Translations under genes and position numbers: made by a program
Part shown: positions 26,156-34,751 of the stretch, piece after piece
Position numbering within the stretch: position 1 is the first letter of the stretch
How the letters are laid out: every line of letters starts with the position of its first letter
The notes under the pieces: model-generated
Databases searched by the model: none
Told to the model about the DNA's origin: nothing
Seen by the model: only the letters and a program-made list of their open reading frames with translations
Source of the DNA: Paenibacillus phyllosphaerae
GTDB taxonomy: Bacteria; Bacillota; Bacilli; Paenibacillales; Paenibacillaceae
Length of the DNA: 64,000 nucleotides
Direction: 5' to 3'
Assembly (NCBI RefSeq): GCF_014192105.1
Contig: NZ_JACHXK010000004.1
Location: 434,001 to 498,000 of the forward strand

Positions 26156-27475
26156 TTATCCTTTTTGCAAAATAAGATCGAGCCGCTCGGCCGCTTGGAC
26201 CGCTGCTTCGATTTTATTAAGCTCGAGACAATACGCCTCCGTCATCTCGAACACGTCGGGCAGCGGTAATTCCTTGAAGTAAACCTCCACTTGATGAAAA
26301 CCCTCATACCACTCCCCAAGCTCAGGCGCCTCTAGCTTCCGATCAGCCCATGCAGCGCCAAGTTCAGGGCTATAGAATGGCGTACGCCCCCGTATAATTC
26401 TGCATCCTTCCAACTTCTGCTTATATCTACGAGGAGAAGCTTCCGGCTTACGCATCGTGAATAGATGCGGGGCAAAATCCGTTCGAGAGCCGGTATGCCG
26501 GACGGCCTTCATAAACTGATGGACGCCTTTATGGAGCGTTGGAATGCCGAAAATCAAAGCATATAACCGCTTGCCGAATTCAATGCGCTCATGGATGCTG
26601 CTGAAATTCTCCAGAATCAGACCCGCCAATTGCATCTTCCCGTCCGTCAGTGGTCCATAGGGCATGACAACCGCATTCAACTGCAGCGGGGCTTGCATCA
26701 GGAACGCAGGCGTGTCGAGCACCTGACTTCGATAGTAAGGATGCTGCACGATCCGCTGCTCGATATAATGCTGCTCATTGACGATTAAGGCGACGGTCAA
26801 GGCCACCTGATCCCGCCGCTGCCAGTAATGCGCCCACGCTGGCCCCATAAATCGACTTACGCCAAATGCAGGCAGCAGATGGGTTAACTCTCGTCCTTCC
26901 TTGCAAGCGATATCAAATAAGAGCAGCTGCGGGTAAGCATCGCCGAATATAAACGAATTGGCATGCTCCAGTAGTTGGAAGATCTTCTCCCGTTCCGGCT
27001 CCCCGAGCAGCCGTGGGAGCAGTTCGCCTTTCAAGTCAGTCATGTTATAACCGCCGTTGCGCGATACCATATGCGCTAGCAGTGCCCAATGCAGCTCCGG
27101 CCGGCGCAAATATAGGGTACGGTACGCTTCCGTGCGGGTCACATTATTGCGATTCGCCACGCGTGTCTCTTGTTTGATCCGCTCTATTAAAGCAAGCTCC
27201 CAGGCGCTGAACTGCGCTGCCTCGCGAGCGGGTTCGGTTTCTGATCCTTGATTCTCTCTTCGCTCCGCGATCGACTGCCAAGCAGCCTTCAACGGCTTCA
27301 GAGAGCCTTCACGCAAGCGTGGCGGCCTCGCATGCGCTGCCATATCGGTCGAGGCCTGTTTGGCATGCCATTTTGCCACGAGTACCGTCCACAGCGCTAT
27401 CGGCATCTTCAACAGACGCAGCATGCCTTCCAGCAACCGATCCCTTCCTGATTGTCGCACCCGATTCATGCTCAC
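26156..27475 (-). CDS. DUF2515-like protein (YppC type), function unknown
   Basis: This 439-residue protein has no signal peptide. The first 100 residues are basic and Ala-rich with one short hydrophobic stretch (MPIALWTVLVAKW, about 24-36). The rest is a globular, Trp/His/Tyr-rich domain, including NNVTRTEAYRTLYLRRPELHWALLAHMVSRNGGYNMTDL and YYRSQVLDTP. I assign it to the DUF2515 family from memory of YppC in B. subtilis. No catalytic role is known to me. It is monocistronic and convergent with mtnB. Confidence 0.7.
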   Translation of the reverse strand: MSMNRVRQSGRDRLLEGMLRLLKMPIALWTVLVAKWHAKQASTDMAAHARPPRLREGSLKPLKAAWQSIAERRENQGSETEPAREAAQFSAWELALIERIKQETRVANRNNVTRTEAYRTLYLRRPELHWALLAHMVSRNGGYNMTDLKGELLPRLLGEPEREKIFQLLEHANSFIFGDAYPQLLLFDIACKEGRELTHLLPAFGVSRFMGPAWAHYWQRRDQVALTVALIVNEQHYIEQRIVQHPYYRSQVLDTPAFLMQAPLQLNAVVMPYGPLTDGKMQLAGLILENFSSIHERIEFGKRLYALIFGIPTLHKGVHQFMKAVRHTGSRTDFAPHLFTMRKPEASPRRYKQKLEGCRIIRGRTPFYSPELGAAWADRKLEAPELGEWYEGFHQVEVYFKELPLPDVFEMTEAYCLELNKIEAAVQAAERLDLILQKG

Positions 27476-27565
27476 GTTCCACTCGCTCCTTCATTCCCTG
27501 CCTATTATTAGTATAGTCAACGAATGGTTCCGTTAGCCCTCCTCCCATTCGGGACGGCTCCAAAT

Positions 27566-27586
27566 ATTGCGCGCTGAAGGCGCAAT
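27566..27586. repeat. inverted repeat upstream of the SRAP gene
   Basis: ATTGCGC (27566-27572) and GCGCAAT (27580-27586) form a 7-bp perfect inverted repeat with a seven-base spacer. It lies about 35 nt upstream of the -10 box of the SRAP gene. It has no T-run and does not match the Bacillus LexA box, so it may be an operator for another regulator. Confidence 0.35.
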
Positions 27587-27618
27587 CTTTACCACTGTAG
27601 AAGAAGATTCGTATAGCG

Positions 27619-27624
27619 TATAAT
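27619..27624 (+). promoter_or_regulatory. -10 box of the SRAP gene
   Basis: A perfect TATAAT lies 40 nt before the SRAP start codon. The region 17 nt upstream (TGTAGA) is a poor -35, so an activator may be needed. Confidence 0.45.
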
Positions 27625-27663
27625 AGCCAATAGAGATGTGCAAAAGGAGCCGTGAGGTGCGAT

Positions 27664-28344
27664 ATGTGTGGACGTTTTACGATAACTGTCTCACTGGAAG
27701 AATTAATGCTGCGTTACTGGATTGGCGAGGCCGCCATTCCTTTTCACAGTCCTAAATATAATGTCGCTCCGGGCCAACAGGTGTTGGCTATCATTAACGA
27801 TGGTGAACGGAATCGGTTAGGGGAACTCAAATGGGGGCTTGTCCCCTCTTGGGCGGATGATCCGAAAATCGGCAACAAAATGTTAAATGCCCGTTCGGAA
27901 ACCGTCCATGAGAAGCCTGCTTTCAAGCAGCTGATTCAGCGTAAACGGTGCATTATCCCTGCTGACGGTTTCTACGAATGGCAGGTGACGGGAAGCAGCA
28001 AGCAGCCGATGCGCATTGTGCTTCAGACCCGGAATATTTTCAGCATGGCCGGTCTCTATGATACATGGCTCTCCCCTGACGGAACGAGGCTTAGCACGTG
28101 TACGATACTCACTACATCGCCTAACGAATTGATGGCACCAATTCATGATCGTATGCCGGTCATTCTCCGCCCTGAGCAGGAAAGTCTATGGCTCGATCGC
28201 GACATCCAGCAAGCGAACCAGCTTCGGGATCTCTTCGTTCCTTATCCAGCGGAGGAACTGGAAGCCTATCCGGTCAACAGCGCGGTCGGCAATGTGCGCA
28301 ATGACGACTCGAGCTTGATCGAGCCGCTTGCAGTCGCGCCATAA
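27664..28344 (+). CDS. SOS response-associated peptidase family (SRAP/YedK/HMCES)
   Basis: SRAP proteins form a protective covalent link to abasic sites in single-stranded DNA through Cys2, exposed after Met1 removal. I therefore set the start at 27664 (MCGRFTIT), not at the upstream GTG; GAGGTG lies four nt before it. Family motifs follow: NVAPGQ, LNARSETVHEKPAF, RCIIPADGFYEW with the active-site Glu, and TILTTSPNELMAPIHDRMPVIL with the conserved His. Length is 226 residues, normal for the family. It stands alone between two convergent-type terminators. Confidence 0.95.
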   Translation: MCGRFTITVSLEELMLRYWIGEAAIPFHSPKYNVAPGQQVLAIINDGERNRLGELKWGLVPSWADDPKIGNKMLNARSETVHEKPAFKQLIQRKRCIIPADGFYEWQVTGSSKQPMRIVLQTRNIFSMAGLYDTWLSPDGTRLSTCTILTTSPNELMAPIHDRMPVILRPEQESLWLDRDIQQANQLRDLFVPYPAEELEAYPVNSAVGNVRNDDSSLIEPLAVAP

Positions 28345-28351
28345 TACGATG

Positions 28352-28388
28352 GAAAGCCCCTATTCGTTTACACGAATGAGGGGCTTTC
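28352..28388. terminator. terminator between the SRAP and SpoVIF-like genes
   Basis: GAAAGCCCCTATTCGT pairs with ACGAATGAGGGGCTTTC, with one bulged base. T-tracts on both sides are short, but the place between convergent genes supports a bidirectional role. Confidence 0.7.
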
Positions 28389-28465
28389 GTCTTGGTTGAA
28401 CAACGGAGAAGGTAATCATGATCATGTAAAATGCCATACCATCGGCTCTGACCCGCACCGACAGT

Positions 28466-28753
28466 TTAACGGAACATCGCCCACAGCTTCAGCAAGTGAA
28501 GCGTATTATTCGGATCGATTTTCTGTCCGATCACGAACGCAATAATTTGTTCCTCTTGCACCTCGGTCAACGGTTCGTTCAGCACGCTCGACGCTTGCCT
28601 GACGAGCCGGCGTACGCGAGTTCGATCCTGAAGGTCGTATTTCGTCAGACCGTTCACGACTTGCTTGATCCGCTCTTTCACGACCGGATTCTTCATCTTG
28701 ACCTTCACACGCTCAACAAATTCTGGCCGTATCCCATACTTCGTATAGCTCAT
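28466..28753 (-). CDS. SpoVIF-like small sporulation protein
   Basis: This 95-residue basic protein starts at the ATG at 28753 (MSYTKYGIRPEF), eight nt after GGAGGTG. The segment from residue 20 to 80, with VVNGLTKYDLQDRTRVRRLVRQASSVLNEPLTEVQEEQIIAFVIG, has the arrangement of the stage VI sporulation protein F family, whose B. subtilis member is needed for late spore coat assembly. The match is from memory and moderate. It lies 73 nt downstream of recG on the same strand. Confidence 0.6.
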   Translation of the reverse strand: MSYTKYGIRPEFVERVKVKMKNPVVKERIKQVVNGLTKYDLQDRTRVRRLVRQASSVLNEPLTEVQEEQIIAFVIGQKIDPNNTLHLLKLWAMFR

Positions 28754-28826
28754 GCAGCTAGCACCTCCGTCTGGCGGATTTGACGCCATTCGTTTTTACT
28801 ATATGCCGCTGCTTAGATGAACATAT

Positions 28827-30878
28827 CTAGTCCAACAAATCCCCCTGAAAAAGCTGGTCTCGCTTCAACAGGTCGCGCAGTCTGCTGTAGATCGGATTCG
28901 TCCAGAAGTCTTCCTGTCTCGTCAAATCGGCCGCATCTTCACGCGCTTCTTCAAGGATCGCGAAATCGACCGCCATGTCGGCCAGCTTAAAATCAGGCAC
29001 CCCGCTCTGCTTCGTGCCGAAGAAGTCGCCGGGTCCCCGGATGTCCAGGTCGCGTCTGGCCACCTCGAAGCCGTCATCCGTCACCGTCATGACCTTCATT
29101 CGTTCGCGCCCTACTTCGGACTTCGGATCGGCAATCAGCACGCAGTAGGACTGATGCTCGCCGCGCCCGACGCGGCCGCGCAGCTGATGGAGCTGCGAGA
29201 GCCCGAATCGTTCCGCATCCATAATAATCATTAACGTCGCATTCGGGACATCGACGCCGACCTCGACGACCGTCGTGGCTACCAGCACTTGCGTCTCATT
29301 CCGGCTGAAAGCCGCCATGGCTTCATCCTTCTCAGCCGTCGATAACCGTCCATGCAGGAGACCTATGGCCATGTCAGGGAAAGCTTGTTGAAGCTGCACA
29401 TGAAGATCAATCGCATTCTGCACATCGAGCTTCTCCGACTCTTCGATGAGCGGGCAGATAAAATAGGCTTGTCTTCCCAGATCGGCTTCGCGCCTAATAA
29501 AGCCAAGCACGCGGTCCAACATGCTGTGCTTCACCCAGTAGCTCTGGATCGGCTTGCGCCCTTTAGGCCGTTCCCGAAGCGTGGACACATCCATATCGCC
29601 GAAGGCCGTGATCGCGAGCGTCCGCGGGATCGGCGTAGCCGTCATCGTGAGTACGTCCGGATTTATCCCCTTGCGGCGCAGAATGCTTCGTTGATTCACG
29701 CCGAAGCGATGCTGCTCGTCCGTCACGACAAGGCCCAGACTATTAAAATGAACGCCATCCTGAATAATCGCATGTGTGCCGACAACAACTTGAATGAGCC
29801 CCATCTGAAGGCCTGCCAGGACGTCTCGTTTGCGGCGCTCAGTCATGCTTCCTGTCAGCAGACCCACCTCGATGCCGACCGCGCCGAACATCTTCTGCAA
29901 GGAGCGATAGTGCTGATCAGCGAGAATTTCCGTTGGTACCATAAGCGCCCCTTGATGCCCAGCCTGCACCGTAGCGAACAGCGCAATAGCGGCAACAACA
30001 GTCTTGCCAGAGCCTACATCGCCTTGCAGCAGCCTATTCATGCAGCCTGGACTGCGCATGTCGATCAAGATTTCGTTAACGACTTTCTTCTGGGAATCCG
30101 TTAACTCGAAGGGTAAGGTTTTCACGAATTGACGGATGGATTCTGCACTGACGACATGCGCAACCCCTTGCACCCTGTCTCGCGTCAACGCGCGGTACGC
30201 TTGCAGCTTCAGCTGGAACAGGAAGAGTTCTTCATAGACCAGTCTTCTGCGAGCCGTTTGGCCAGCTTCCGCATCGCCCGGGTTGTGGATAAGCTCCACG
30301 GCCTCCTTGCGCGTCATGAGCTGGTGCTTATCCACTAGATGAACCGGCAATATCTCTTCGAGCATGGAGCCGTACTGCGCGAGCGCCTGCGCAAGCGTCT
30401 TGCGCATCCAAGCCTGCGTGATGCTTCCGCCGACGGAATAGACAGGCTGAACGGAGCCGCTGCGCATAGTGCCTCGGTCCGGGAATTCCGATTCGGAGAC
30501 GGTGATCTGCAGTCTTCTTTGCTCCCACTTGCCTGTAAGCACGATCTCGCGGCCGGATGTCAACTGCTCTTTCAAGAAGTGGCGGTTGAACCATACGGCC
30601 GTCACTAGCAGCCCTTCGACAGCGACCCGGCACGTTAAGCGCGATTTGCCTTTGCCATAGCGCTGCAGCAAGCCATCGCTCATGATCTTCCCTTGGATCG
30701 TTACTTTCTCGCCGTCTTTCGCTTCTTCTAACCCGCGAATCCGATAATCCTCATACCGATAAGGAAAATAGTCCAGCAAATCCGCCACGGAATGGACGCC
30801 AAAGGCGTGAAGCTCTTGTTCCTTCTGAGCACTCACGCCTTTGATTTGCTGGACACTGATGTCTTCCAGCTTGATCAT
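28827..30878 (-). CDS. recG: ATP-dependent DNA helicase RecG
   Basis: RecG (683 residues) remodels stalled replication forks and Holliday junctions. An N-terminal wedge/OB domain (about 1-170, with YFPYRYEDYR) precedes the helicase core: Walker A LLQGDVGSGKTVVA, DEQH box VTDEQHRFGV, motif III TATPIPRTLA, and motif VI QLHQLRGRVGRGEHQSYC. The C-terminal block has DIRGPGDFFGTKQSG. Its start overlaps the stop of the DegV gene by four nt, so it belongs to the yloU-fakA-degV-recG unit. Confidence 0.98.
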   Translation of the reverse strand: MIKLEDISVQQIKGVSAQKEQELHAFGVHSVADLLDYFPYRYEDYRIRGLEEAKDGEKVTIQGKIMSDGLLQRYGKGKSRLTCRVAVEGLLVTAVWFNRHFLKEQLTSGREIVLTGKWEQRRLQITVSESEFPDRGTMRSGSVQPVYSVGGSITQAWMRKTLAQALAQYGSMLEEILPVHLVDKHQLMTRKEAVELIHNPGDAEAGQTARRRLVYEELFLFQLKLQAYRALTRDRVQGVAHVVSAESIRQFVKTLPFELTDSQKKVVNEILIDMRSPGCMNRLLQGDVGSGKTVVAAIALFATVQAGHQGALMVPTEILADQHYRSLQKMFGAVGIEVGLLTGSMTERRKRDVLAGLQMGLIQVVVGTHAIIQDGVHFNSLGLVVTDEQHRFGVNQRSILRRKGINPDVLTMTATPIPRTLAITAFGDMDVSTLRERPKGRKPIQSYWVKHSMLDRVLGFIRREADLGRQAYFICPLIEESEKLDVQNAIDLHVQLQQAFPDMAIGLLHGRLSTAEKDEAMAAFSRNETQVLVATTVVEVGVDVPNATLMIIMDAERFGLSQLHQLRGRVGRGEHQSYCVLIADPKSEVGRERMKVMTVTDDGFEVARRDLDIRGPGDFFGTKQSGVPDFKLADMAVDFAILEEAREDAADLTRQEDFWTNPIYSRLRDLLKRDQLFQGDLLD

Positions 30879-31741
30879 ATGGAACCTCGCACACGATTAA
30901 TGAATAAAGCCGCCGCCCCCGGTCCCACATGCGCCCCGATTACAGGCCCTATCCATGTGTGATGAACAGAACGTACATTGAGGTTCGTCTTCGTCAATTC
31001 ACCGAGCTCGATCGCCAGATCTTTCACGTTCGTCCAAGCGATCGTCAGATCAACCGGATCTTTGCCGAAATCGCGTTCCATCAGCTCCAGAATTCGGGCA
31101 ACCGCCTTCTTCTGGCCGCGGACTTTATCTTTAACATTGACATAACCTTCACTGTCGATGGTCATGATCGGTTTAATATTTAGGATAGATCCGATTAGAG
31201 CAGAGGCTCTGCCGATCCGGCCGCCTTTTTGCAAATATTCCAATGTGTCGACAAGGAAGTACAGCTTCTTGTCTTCATTCATCTGTTCGATATCTTCGAG
31301 AATTTCCGCTTTCGATTTGCCTTGTTGCGCCAGCTGAGCCGCTCTAACGACCAGCATGCCGATTCCATAGGAAGCAGACTTCGAATCGTAGACGCTGATA
31401 TCCGCGTCACGCTCCAGCATGGAGGCACCGATCGTTGCGGATTGATACGTACCGCTGAATTTGGCAGACAAATGCATCGAGATAATCGACGCACCGGGCT
31501 GCTCATTCAAAATACGTTCATACGCTTCCATGAATTGAATGGGCGAAGGCTGTGAGGTCGTAGGCATCACAGTTGCGCTCTGCAATTTCTCATAGAATTG
31601 CTCAGGCGTCAGCGTCACATTGTCCAAGAATGTCTCGCTGCCAAAGATGACTTGAAGCGGAATCATCTCGATGCCTAACTGCTCACGCAGTTCGGCCGGG
31701 ATATCGGATGTACTATCTGTTACGATGCGTACCGTACTCAC
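30875..31741 (-). CDS. DegV-family fatty-acid-binding protein (FakB type)
   Basis: DegV/FakB proteins bind a fatty acid and present it to the kinase FakA for phosphorylation, feeding exogenous fatty acids into phospholipids. Signature regions are VTDSTSDIP at the N-terminus, the lipid-head pocket PTTSQPSP (about 78-85), ISMHLSAKFSGTYQSA, and the C-terminal IGPVIGAHVGPGA. Length is 288 residues, normal. It lies 12 nt after fakA, so enzyme and carrier are made together. Confidence 0.9.
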   Translation of the reverse strand: MSTVRIVTDSTSDIPAELREQLGIEMIPLQVIFGSETFLDNVTLTPEQFYEKLQSATVMPTTSQPSPIQFMEAYERILNEQPGASIISMHLSAKFSGTYQSATIGASMLERDADISVYDSKSASYGIGMLVVRAAQLAQQGKSKAEILEDIEQMNEDKKLYFLVDTLEYLQKGGRIGRASALIGSILNIKPIMTIDSEGYVNVKDKVRGQKKAVARILELMERDFGKDPVDLTIAWTNVKDLAIELGELTKTNLNVRSVHHTWIGPVIGAHVGPGAAALFINRVRGSI

Positions 31742-31753
31742 TAAAAGCCACCT

Positions 31754-33559
31754 CTATTCTACAGCAAATAGATACGGATACAGCGGTTGACCGCCGACAT
31801 GCACTTCCAGCTCTGCATCTGGGTATTCCGTTCTGATCCAATCCGACAATGCTTCGGTCTCTGCCAGTTCTGCTTGTTCACCTGTAAGGATGGTGACGAG
31901 TTCTCCGTCTTCATCCATCATACGAGCAACGAGCTCTTTGCATGCCTCACTCAAGGCTGGCGCCGAAGTAACAATCGATTTCTCGAGGATACCGATGAAA
32001 TCACCTTCGCGAATGTCGATGCCGTCGATCGAAGTGTCACGTACAGCATGCGTAACTTGTCCGGAGCGTACCTGTTTCGCGGCTTGCGTCATCGCTTCCG
32101 TATTGTCAGTAGCGCTTTCTTCGTCACGGAATGCAAGCACGGCCGCCAGTCCCTGCGGAATCGTCTTCGTCGGGATGACGGTGACGCTGCGTTCGCTTAG
32201 CTCCGCGGCTTGCTGGGCAGCGAGAATAATGTTCCCGTTGTTCGGCAGCAAGTAGATATGCTCCGCAGCCAGCGATTCGATCGCCTTCATGAAATCTTCC
32301 GTGCTCGGATTCATTGTCTGTCCGCCGGAGAGAACCACATCGACATTGTTATCGAGGAAGATGTTCTTGATGCCTTCACCCATTGCGACACCGACGATGC
32401 CGAACGGAGCCCATTCATGTGCGGATGCCGCGGACAATGAATCGACCGGCGCACCGGTAAGCACTTCAGGTACGACCTTGCCAAGTTCAACCTCTGCCGG
32501 ATTTGCATTGTAGACCGAAACTGTCTGTGCAGGTGTTTCTTCATGCAGCAAGTCTCTATGCTGATCGCGCATATTCAGAATGTGCATATCCGTCAGTTCA
32601 CCATATGGCAGCGCATAATTGAACACATCGCCTGGTCTGCGGGAGTGCACATGGACTTTAATGATATCATCATCGGCAATGACCAGGATCGAGTCGCCGT
32701 CCTTCGCCAGGTTGCGCTTGAACGCCGCCTCATCGAACGGAACTACATTCCCCCCGCCAAGCTTGCGGTTGATGAAAAACTCCATATCGTACAAGAATTC
32801 GATCGCTTCGGTGGACAGCTGCGATTGCGCGCTCGTCTTCTGAAGCGAAGGTTGAGGCGCCACGGCGCTTTTAACCGCACCGTTACCGCTCGTGAATTCC
32901 GGGAAAGCCGATTCGGCAGTCAGCCAGGACGATTCCTCCTGCTGGCCGTTAAGGGCTTGAACGAAGCCTTCGTATATGAAGACAAGACCTTGTCCGCCTG
33001 AATCGACCACGCCTACCTGTTTCAAGACGGGCAGAAGGTCTGGCGTGCGCTGGAGCGCTTCGTTCGCCTTGTCATGAACTTCGCTCATGAACTCCACAAT
33101 ATCCGGCGTCCGGCGTGCAATCGTTACCGCATGCTTGGCTGCTTCCTTCGCAACGGTCAGGATCGTACCTTCGACCGGCTTAACGACCGCCTTGTATGCC
33201 GCGTCTACGCCATGCTGGAATGCTGCTGCCAGCTGAACGGAGTTAATCTCCTCCTGGCCCGCAAGGCTGCGCGAGAAGCCTCGGAACAGCTGCGACAAAA
33301 TAACGCCGGAATTACCCCGGGCGCCCATCAGCAAGCCCTTGGAAAGCGCTTCCGCAACTTTGCCCACCGCTAGCGAAGGTTTACTTCGAAGCTCTTGTAC
33401 CCCCGAAGTCATGGTCAAATTCATGTTCGTGCCTGTATCGCCATCTGGAACAGGAAACACATTCAATGCGTTCACTTGCTCAACGTTCCGATGCAAGCGT
33501 TCAGCTCCCATGTTAACCATGCTTGCAAAATCCGTTCCGTTTATATAACGTTTACTCAA
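31754..33559 (-). CDS. fakA: fatty acid kinase, FakA/YloV type
   Basis: FakA (601 residues) phosphorylates FakB-bound fatty acids. The N-terminal DhaL-like kinase domain has the Mg-binding aspartates D39 and D41 in NVFPVPDGDTGTNMN and the GARGNSGVILSQLFRGF motif. A middle domain and a C-terminal DegV-like domain (with LPNNGNIILAAQQAAE) follow. The order yloU-fakA is as in B. subtilis and staphylococci; the carrier gene follows directly. Confidence 0.94.
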   Translation of the reverse strand: MSKRYINGTDFASMVNMGAERLHRNVEQVNALNVFPVPDGDTGTNMNLTMTSGVQELRSKPSLAVGKVAEALSKGLLMGARGNSGVILSQLFRGFSRSLAGQEEINSVQLAAAFQHGVDAAYKAVVKPVEGTILTVAKEAAKHAVTIARRTPDIVEFMSEVHDKANEALQRTPDLLPVLKQVGVVDSGGQGLVFIYEGFVQALNGQQEESSWLTAESAFPEFTSGNGAVKSAVAPQPSLQKTSAQSQLSTEAIEFLYDMEFFINRKLGGGNVVPFDEAAFKRNLAKDGDSILVIADDDIIKVHVHSRRPGDVFNYALPYGELTDMHILNMRDQHRDLLHEETPAQTVSVYNANPAEVELGKVVPEVLTGAPVDSLSAASAHEWAPFGIVGVAMGEGIKNIFLDNNVDVVLSGGQTMNPSTEDFMKAIESLAAEHIYLLPNNGNIILAAQQAAELSERSVTVIPTKTIPQGLAAVLAFRDEESATDNTEAMTQAAKQVRSGQVTHAVRDTSIDGIDIREGDFIGILEKSIVTSAPALSEACKELVARMMDEDGELVTILTGEQAELAETEALSDWIRTEYPDAELEVHVGGQPLYPYLFAVE

Positions 33560-33574
33560 CGTTGATTCCCCTTC

Positions 33575-33934
33575 CTACCGAGATACCCGTACGCCTTGTA
33601 CAAGAATATTGACATCATCGACTTGCAAGCCTACGACGTCATTGAGCACATATTTCACCTTTGTTTGGATATTATGCGCTACTTCGGATATTTTTGTACC
33701 ATAACTCACGATGATGTACAAGTCTATAAGCAAGCGTTCGTTCTCTCGACGTACCTCTACACCGCGTGACAGATTGTCGCGACCGAGAAGTTCCGTAATT
33801 CCGTCCTTCAGCTGCTTGCGAGAAGCCATTCCTACGAGTCCATAACATTCCAGCGCCGCTGAGCCGGCTAGAACTGCGATGACATGGTCAGTAATAAAGA
33901 TGGTTCCCTGTTCCGAATTAAGCTGCAGAGGCAT
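33575..33934 (-). CDS. yloU: Asp23/Gls24-family envelope stress protein YloU
   Basis: This 119-residue Asp23/Gls24 protein begins with a beta region (GTIFITDHVIAVLAGSAALECYG) and has the family core VEVRRENERLLIDLYIIVSYGTKI. Members lie near the membrane and are linked to envelope stress or lipid metabolism; their exact role is unclear. AAAAGGAG precedes the ATG. It heads the fakA-degV-recG unit, 15 nt before fakA. Confidence 0.92.
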   Translation of the reverse strand: MPLQLNSEQGTIFITDHVIAVLAGSAALECYGLVGMASRKQLKDGITELLGRDNLSRGVEVRRENERLLIDLYIIVSYGTKISEVAHNIQTKVKYVLNDVVGLQVDDVNILVQGVRVSR

Positions 33935-33975
33935 GGAAATCCACTCCTTTTGCTATGTATTATGGACTAAACAAC

Positions 33976-33981
33976 ATTGTA
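33976..33981 (-). promoter_or_regulatory. -10 box of the yloU-fakA-degV-recG operon
   Basis: TACAAT (5 of 6) on the minus strand, 42 nt before the yloU start. No convincing -35 is seen. An inverted repeat GAAAATC / GATTTTC (34016-34032) lies between this and the divergent rpmB promoter. Confidence 0.4.
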
Positions 33982-34058
33982 CTATAAATAATGGCGATAT
34001 AGAAGTCTGTTCGTCGAAAATCGCCGATTTTCATCCGAATTCGTATGTTTATCGCATC

Positions 34059-34087
34059 TTGATTGGACGAGCATCTTGTGTTATTAT
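34059..34087 (+). promoter_or_regulatory. sigma-A promoter of rpmB
   Basis: TTGATT and TATTAT are 17 nt apart, ending 39 nt before the rpmB start codon. Confidence 0.6.
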
Positions 34088-34126
34088 CTTAAAGTATGTT
34101 TGTATGTTTTCAAGGAGGTGTAATCC

Positions 34127-34315
34127 ATGTCTCGCAAATGTTACATCACGGGCAAAAGCCCTAGCACTGGTAACCATGTTTCCCACGCTAACAACAAAAA
34201 CAAACGTTCTTGGGGCGTAAACGTACAGAAGGTTCGCATTCTGGTTGACGGCAAGCCTAAGCGCGTTTATGTCAGCGCACGTGCACTGAAATCCGGCAAA
34301 GTTACTCGCGTGTAG
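34127..34315 (+). CDS. rpmB: 50S ribosomal protein L28
   Basis: L28 (62 residues) has the family start [15 protein letters not shown] and the basic core [17 protein letters not shown]. Only one Cys is present, so it is the zinc-independent form. A strong AAGGAGGTG precedes the ATG. It is transcribed alone between its own promoter and a strong terminator and is divergent from yloU, as in B. subtilis. Confidence 0.98.
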   Translation: MSRKCYITGKSPSTGNHVSHANNKNKRSWGVNVQKVRILVDGKPKRVYVSARALKSGKVTRV

Positions 34316-34334
34316 TAACTTCGTTGCCATGGAC

Positions 34335-34366
34335 AAAAGCACCTGATTTACTCAGGTGCTTTTTTT
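34335..34366 (+). terminator. terminator of rpmB, probably also of spoVM
   Basis: The perfect 12-bp stem AAAAGCACCTGA / TCAGGTGCTTTT is followed by seven T residues on the plus strand. On the minus strand four Ts follow, so it may also stop transcripts from spoVM. Confidence 0.93.
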
Positions 34367-34468
34367 CTTGCCCTCAATCAAAAACAGACCGCGACAGACG
34401 CGGACGGTTTTCGTAAATACTCCAAGTTGCTATGGCCCGCGCCACGAACGCTTTTTGGGGGATCAACC

Positions 34469-34549
34469 TCAGCTTTTCTGAAATGTGTTCAAAATCGCTT
34501 TCACAACCCCACCCAGAAATTTCGGCAGCTTGATCGTATAAAACTTCAT
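34469..34549 (-). CDS. spoVM: stage V sporulation protein M (26 residues)
   Basis: SpoVM is a 26-residue amphipathic peptide that recognises the curved forespore membrane and anchors SpoIVA at the start of coat assembly. The open reading frame begins MKFYTIKLPKFLGGVVKAIL and ends FQKS, very close to the B. subtilis peptide in its first 14 residues, including the turn proline at position 9. AGGAGG lies 8 nt before the ATG. Its place between rpe and rpmB is the same as in B. subtilis. Longer frames overlapping it on the same strand are not genes. Confidence 0.93.
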   Translation of the reverse strand: MKFYTIKLPKFLGGVVKAILNTFQKS

Positions 34550-34615
34550 CCTCCACCCCTCCTAAGCATGCTCGGCATTGCCGCTTAACGACCATTTATC
34601 ATACGCACTTCGATT

Positions 34616-34636
34616 CGCATTGTGACTCACGATGCG
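34616..34636. repeat. 21-bp imperfect palindrome upstream of spoVM
   Basis: CGCAT-T-GTGA-C-TCAC-G-ATGCG pairs in nine of ten positions around a central C. It lies 67 nt upstream of the spoVM start, in a 202-nt gap without a gene. A weak sigma-E-like pair (GTCACAA and CGTATGAT on the minus strand) overlaps and follows it. It could be an operator or an RNA hairpin. Confidence 0.4.
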
Positions 34637-34751
34637 AGTAACGTTCCTACCAGCCTCTTTGCTGGCAAACAAAAAGGCTACAAGAACCTTCGTTCATGTA
34701 ACCATCCTATGCGGGGGCGAACCGTCCTATGCCAACGGCAGCACTCCCTGC

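Noticed and set aside
29352..30104. Open frame of 250 codons antisense to recG
   Set aside because: It mirrors the recG codons, has no ribosome site and shows no domain.
34374..34595. 73-codon frame on the minus strand near rpmB
   Set aside because: It overlaps spoVM in another frame. spoVM has the ribosome site and a recognisable peptide.
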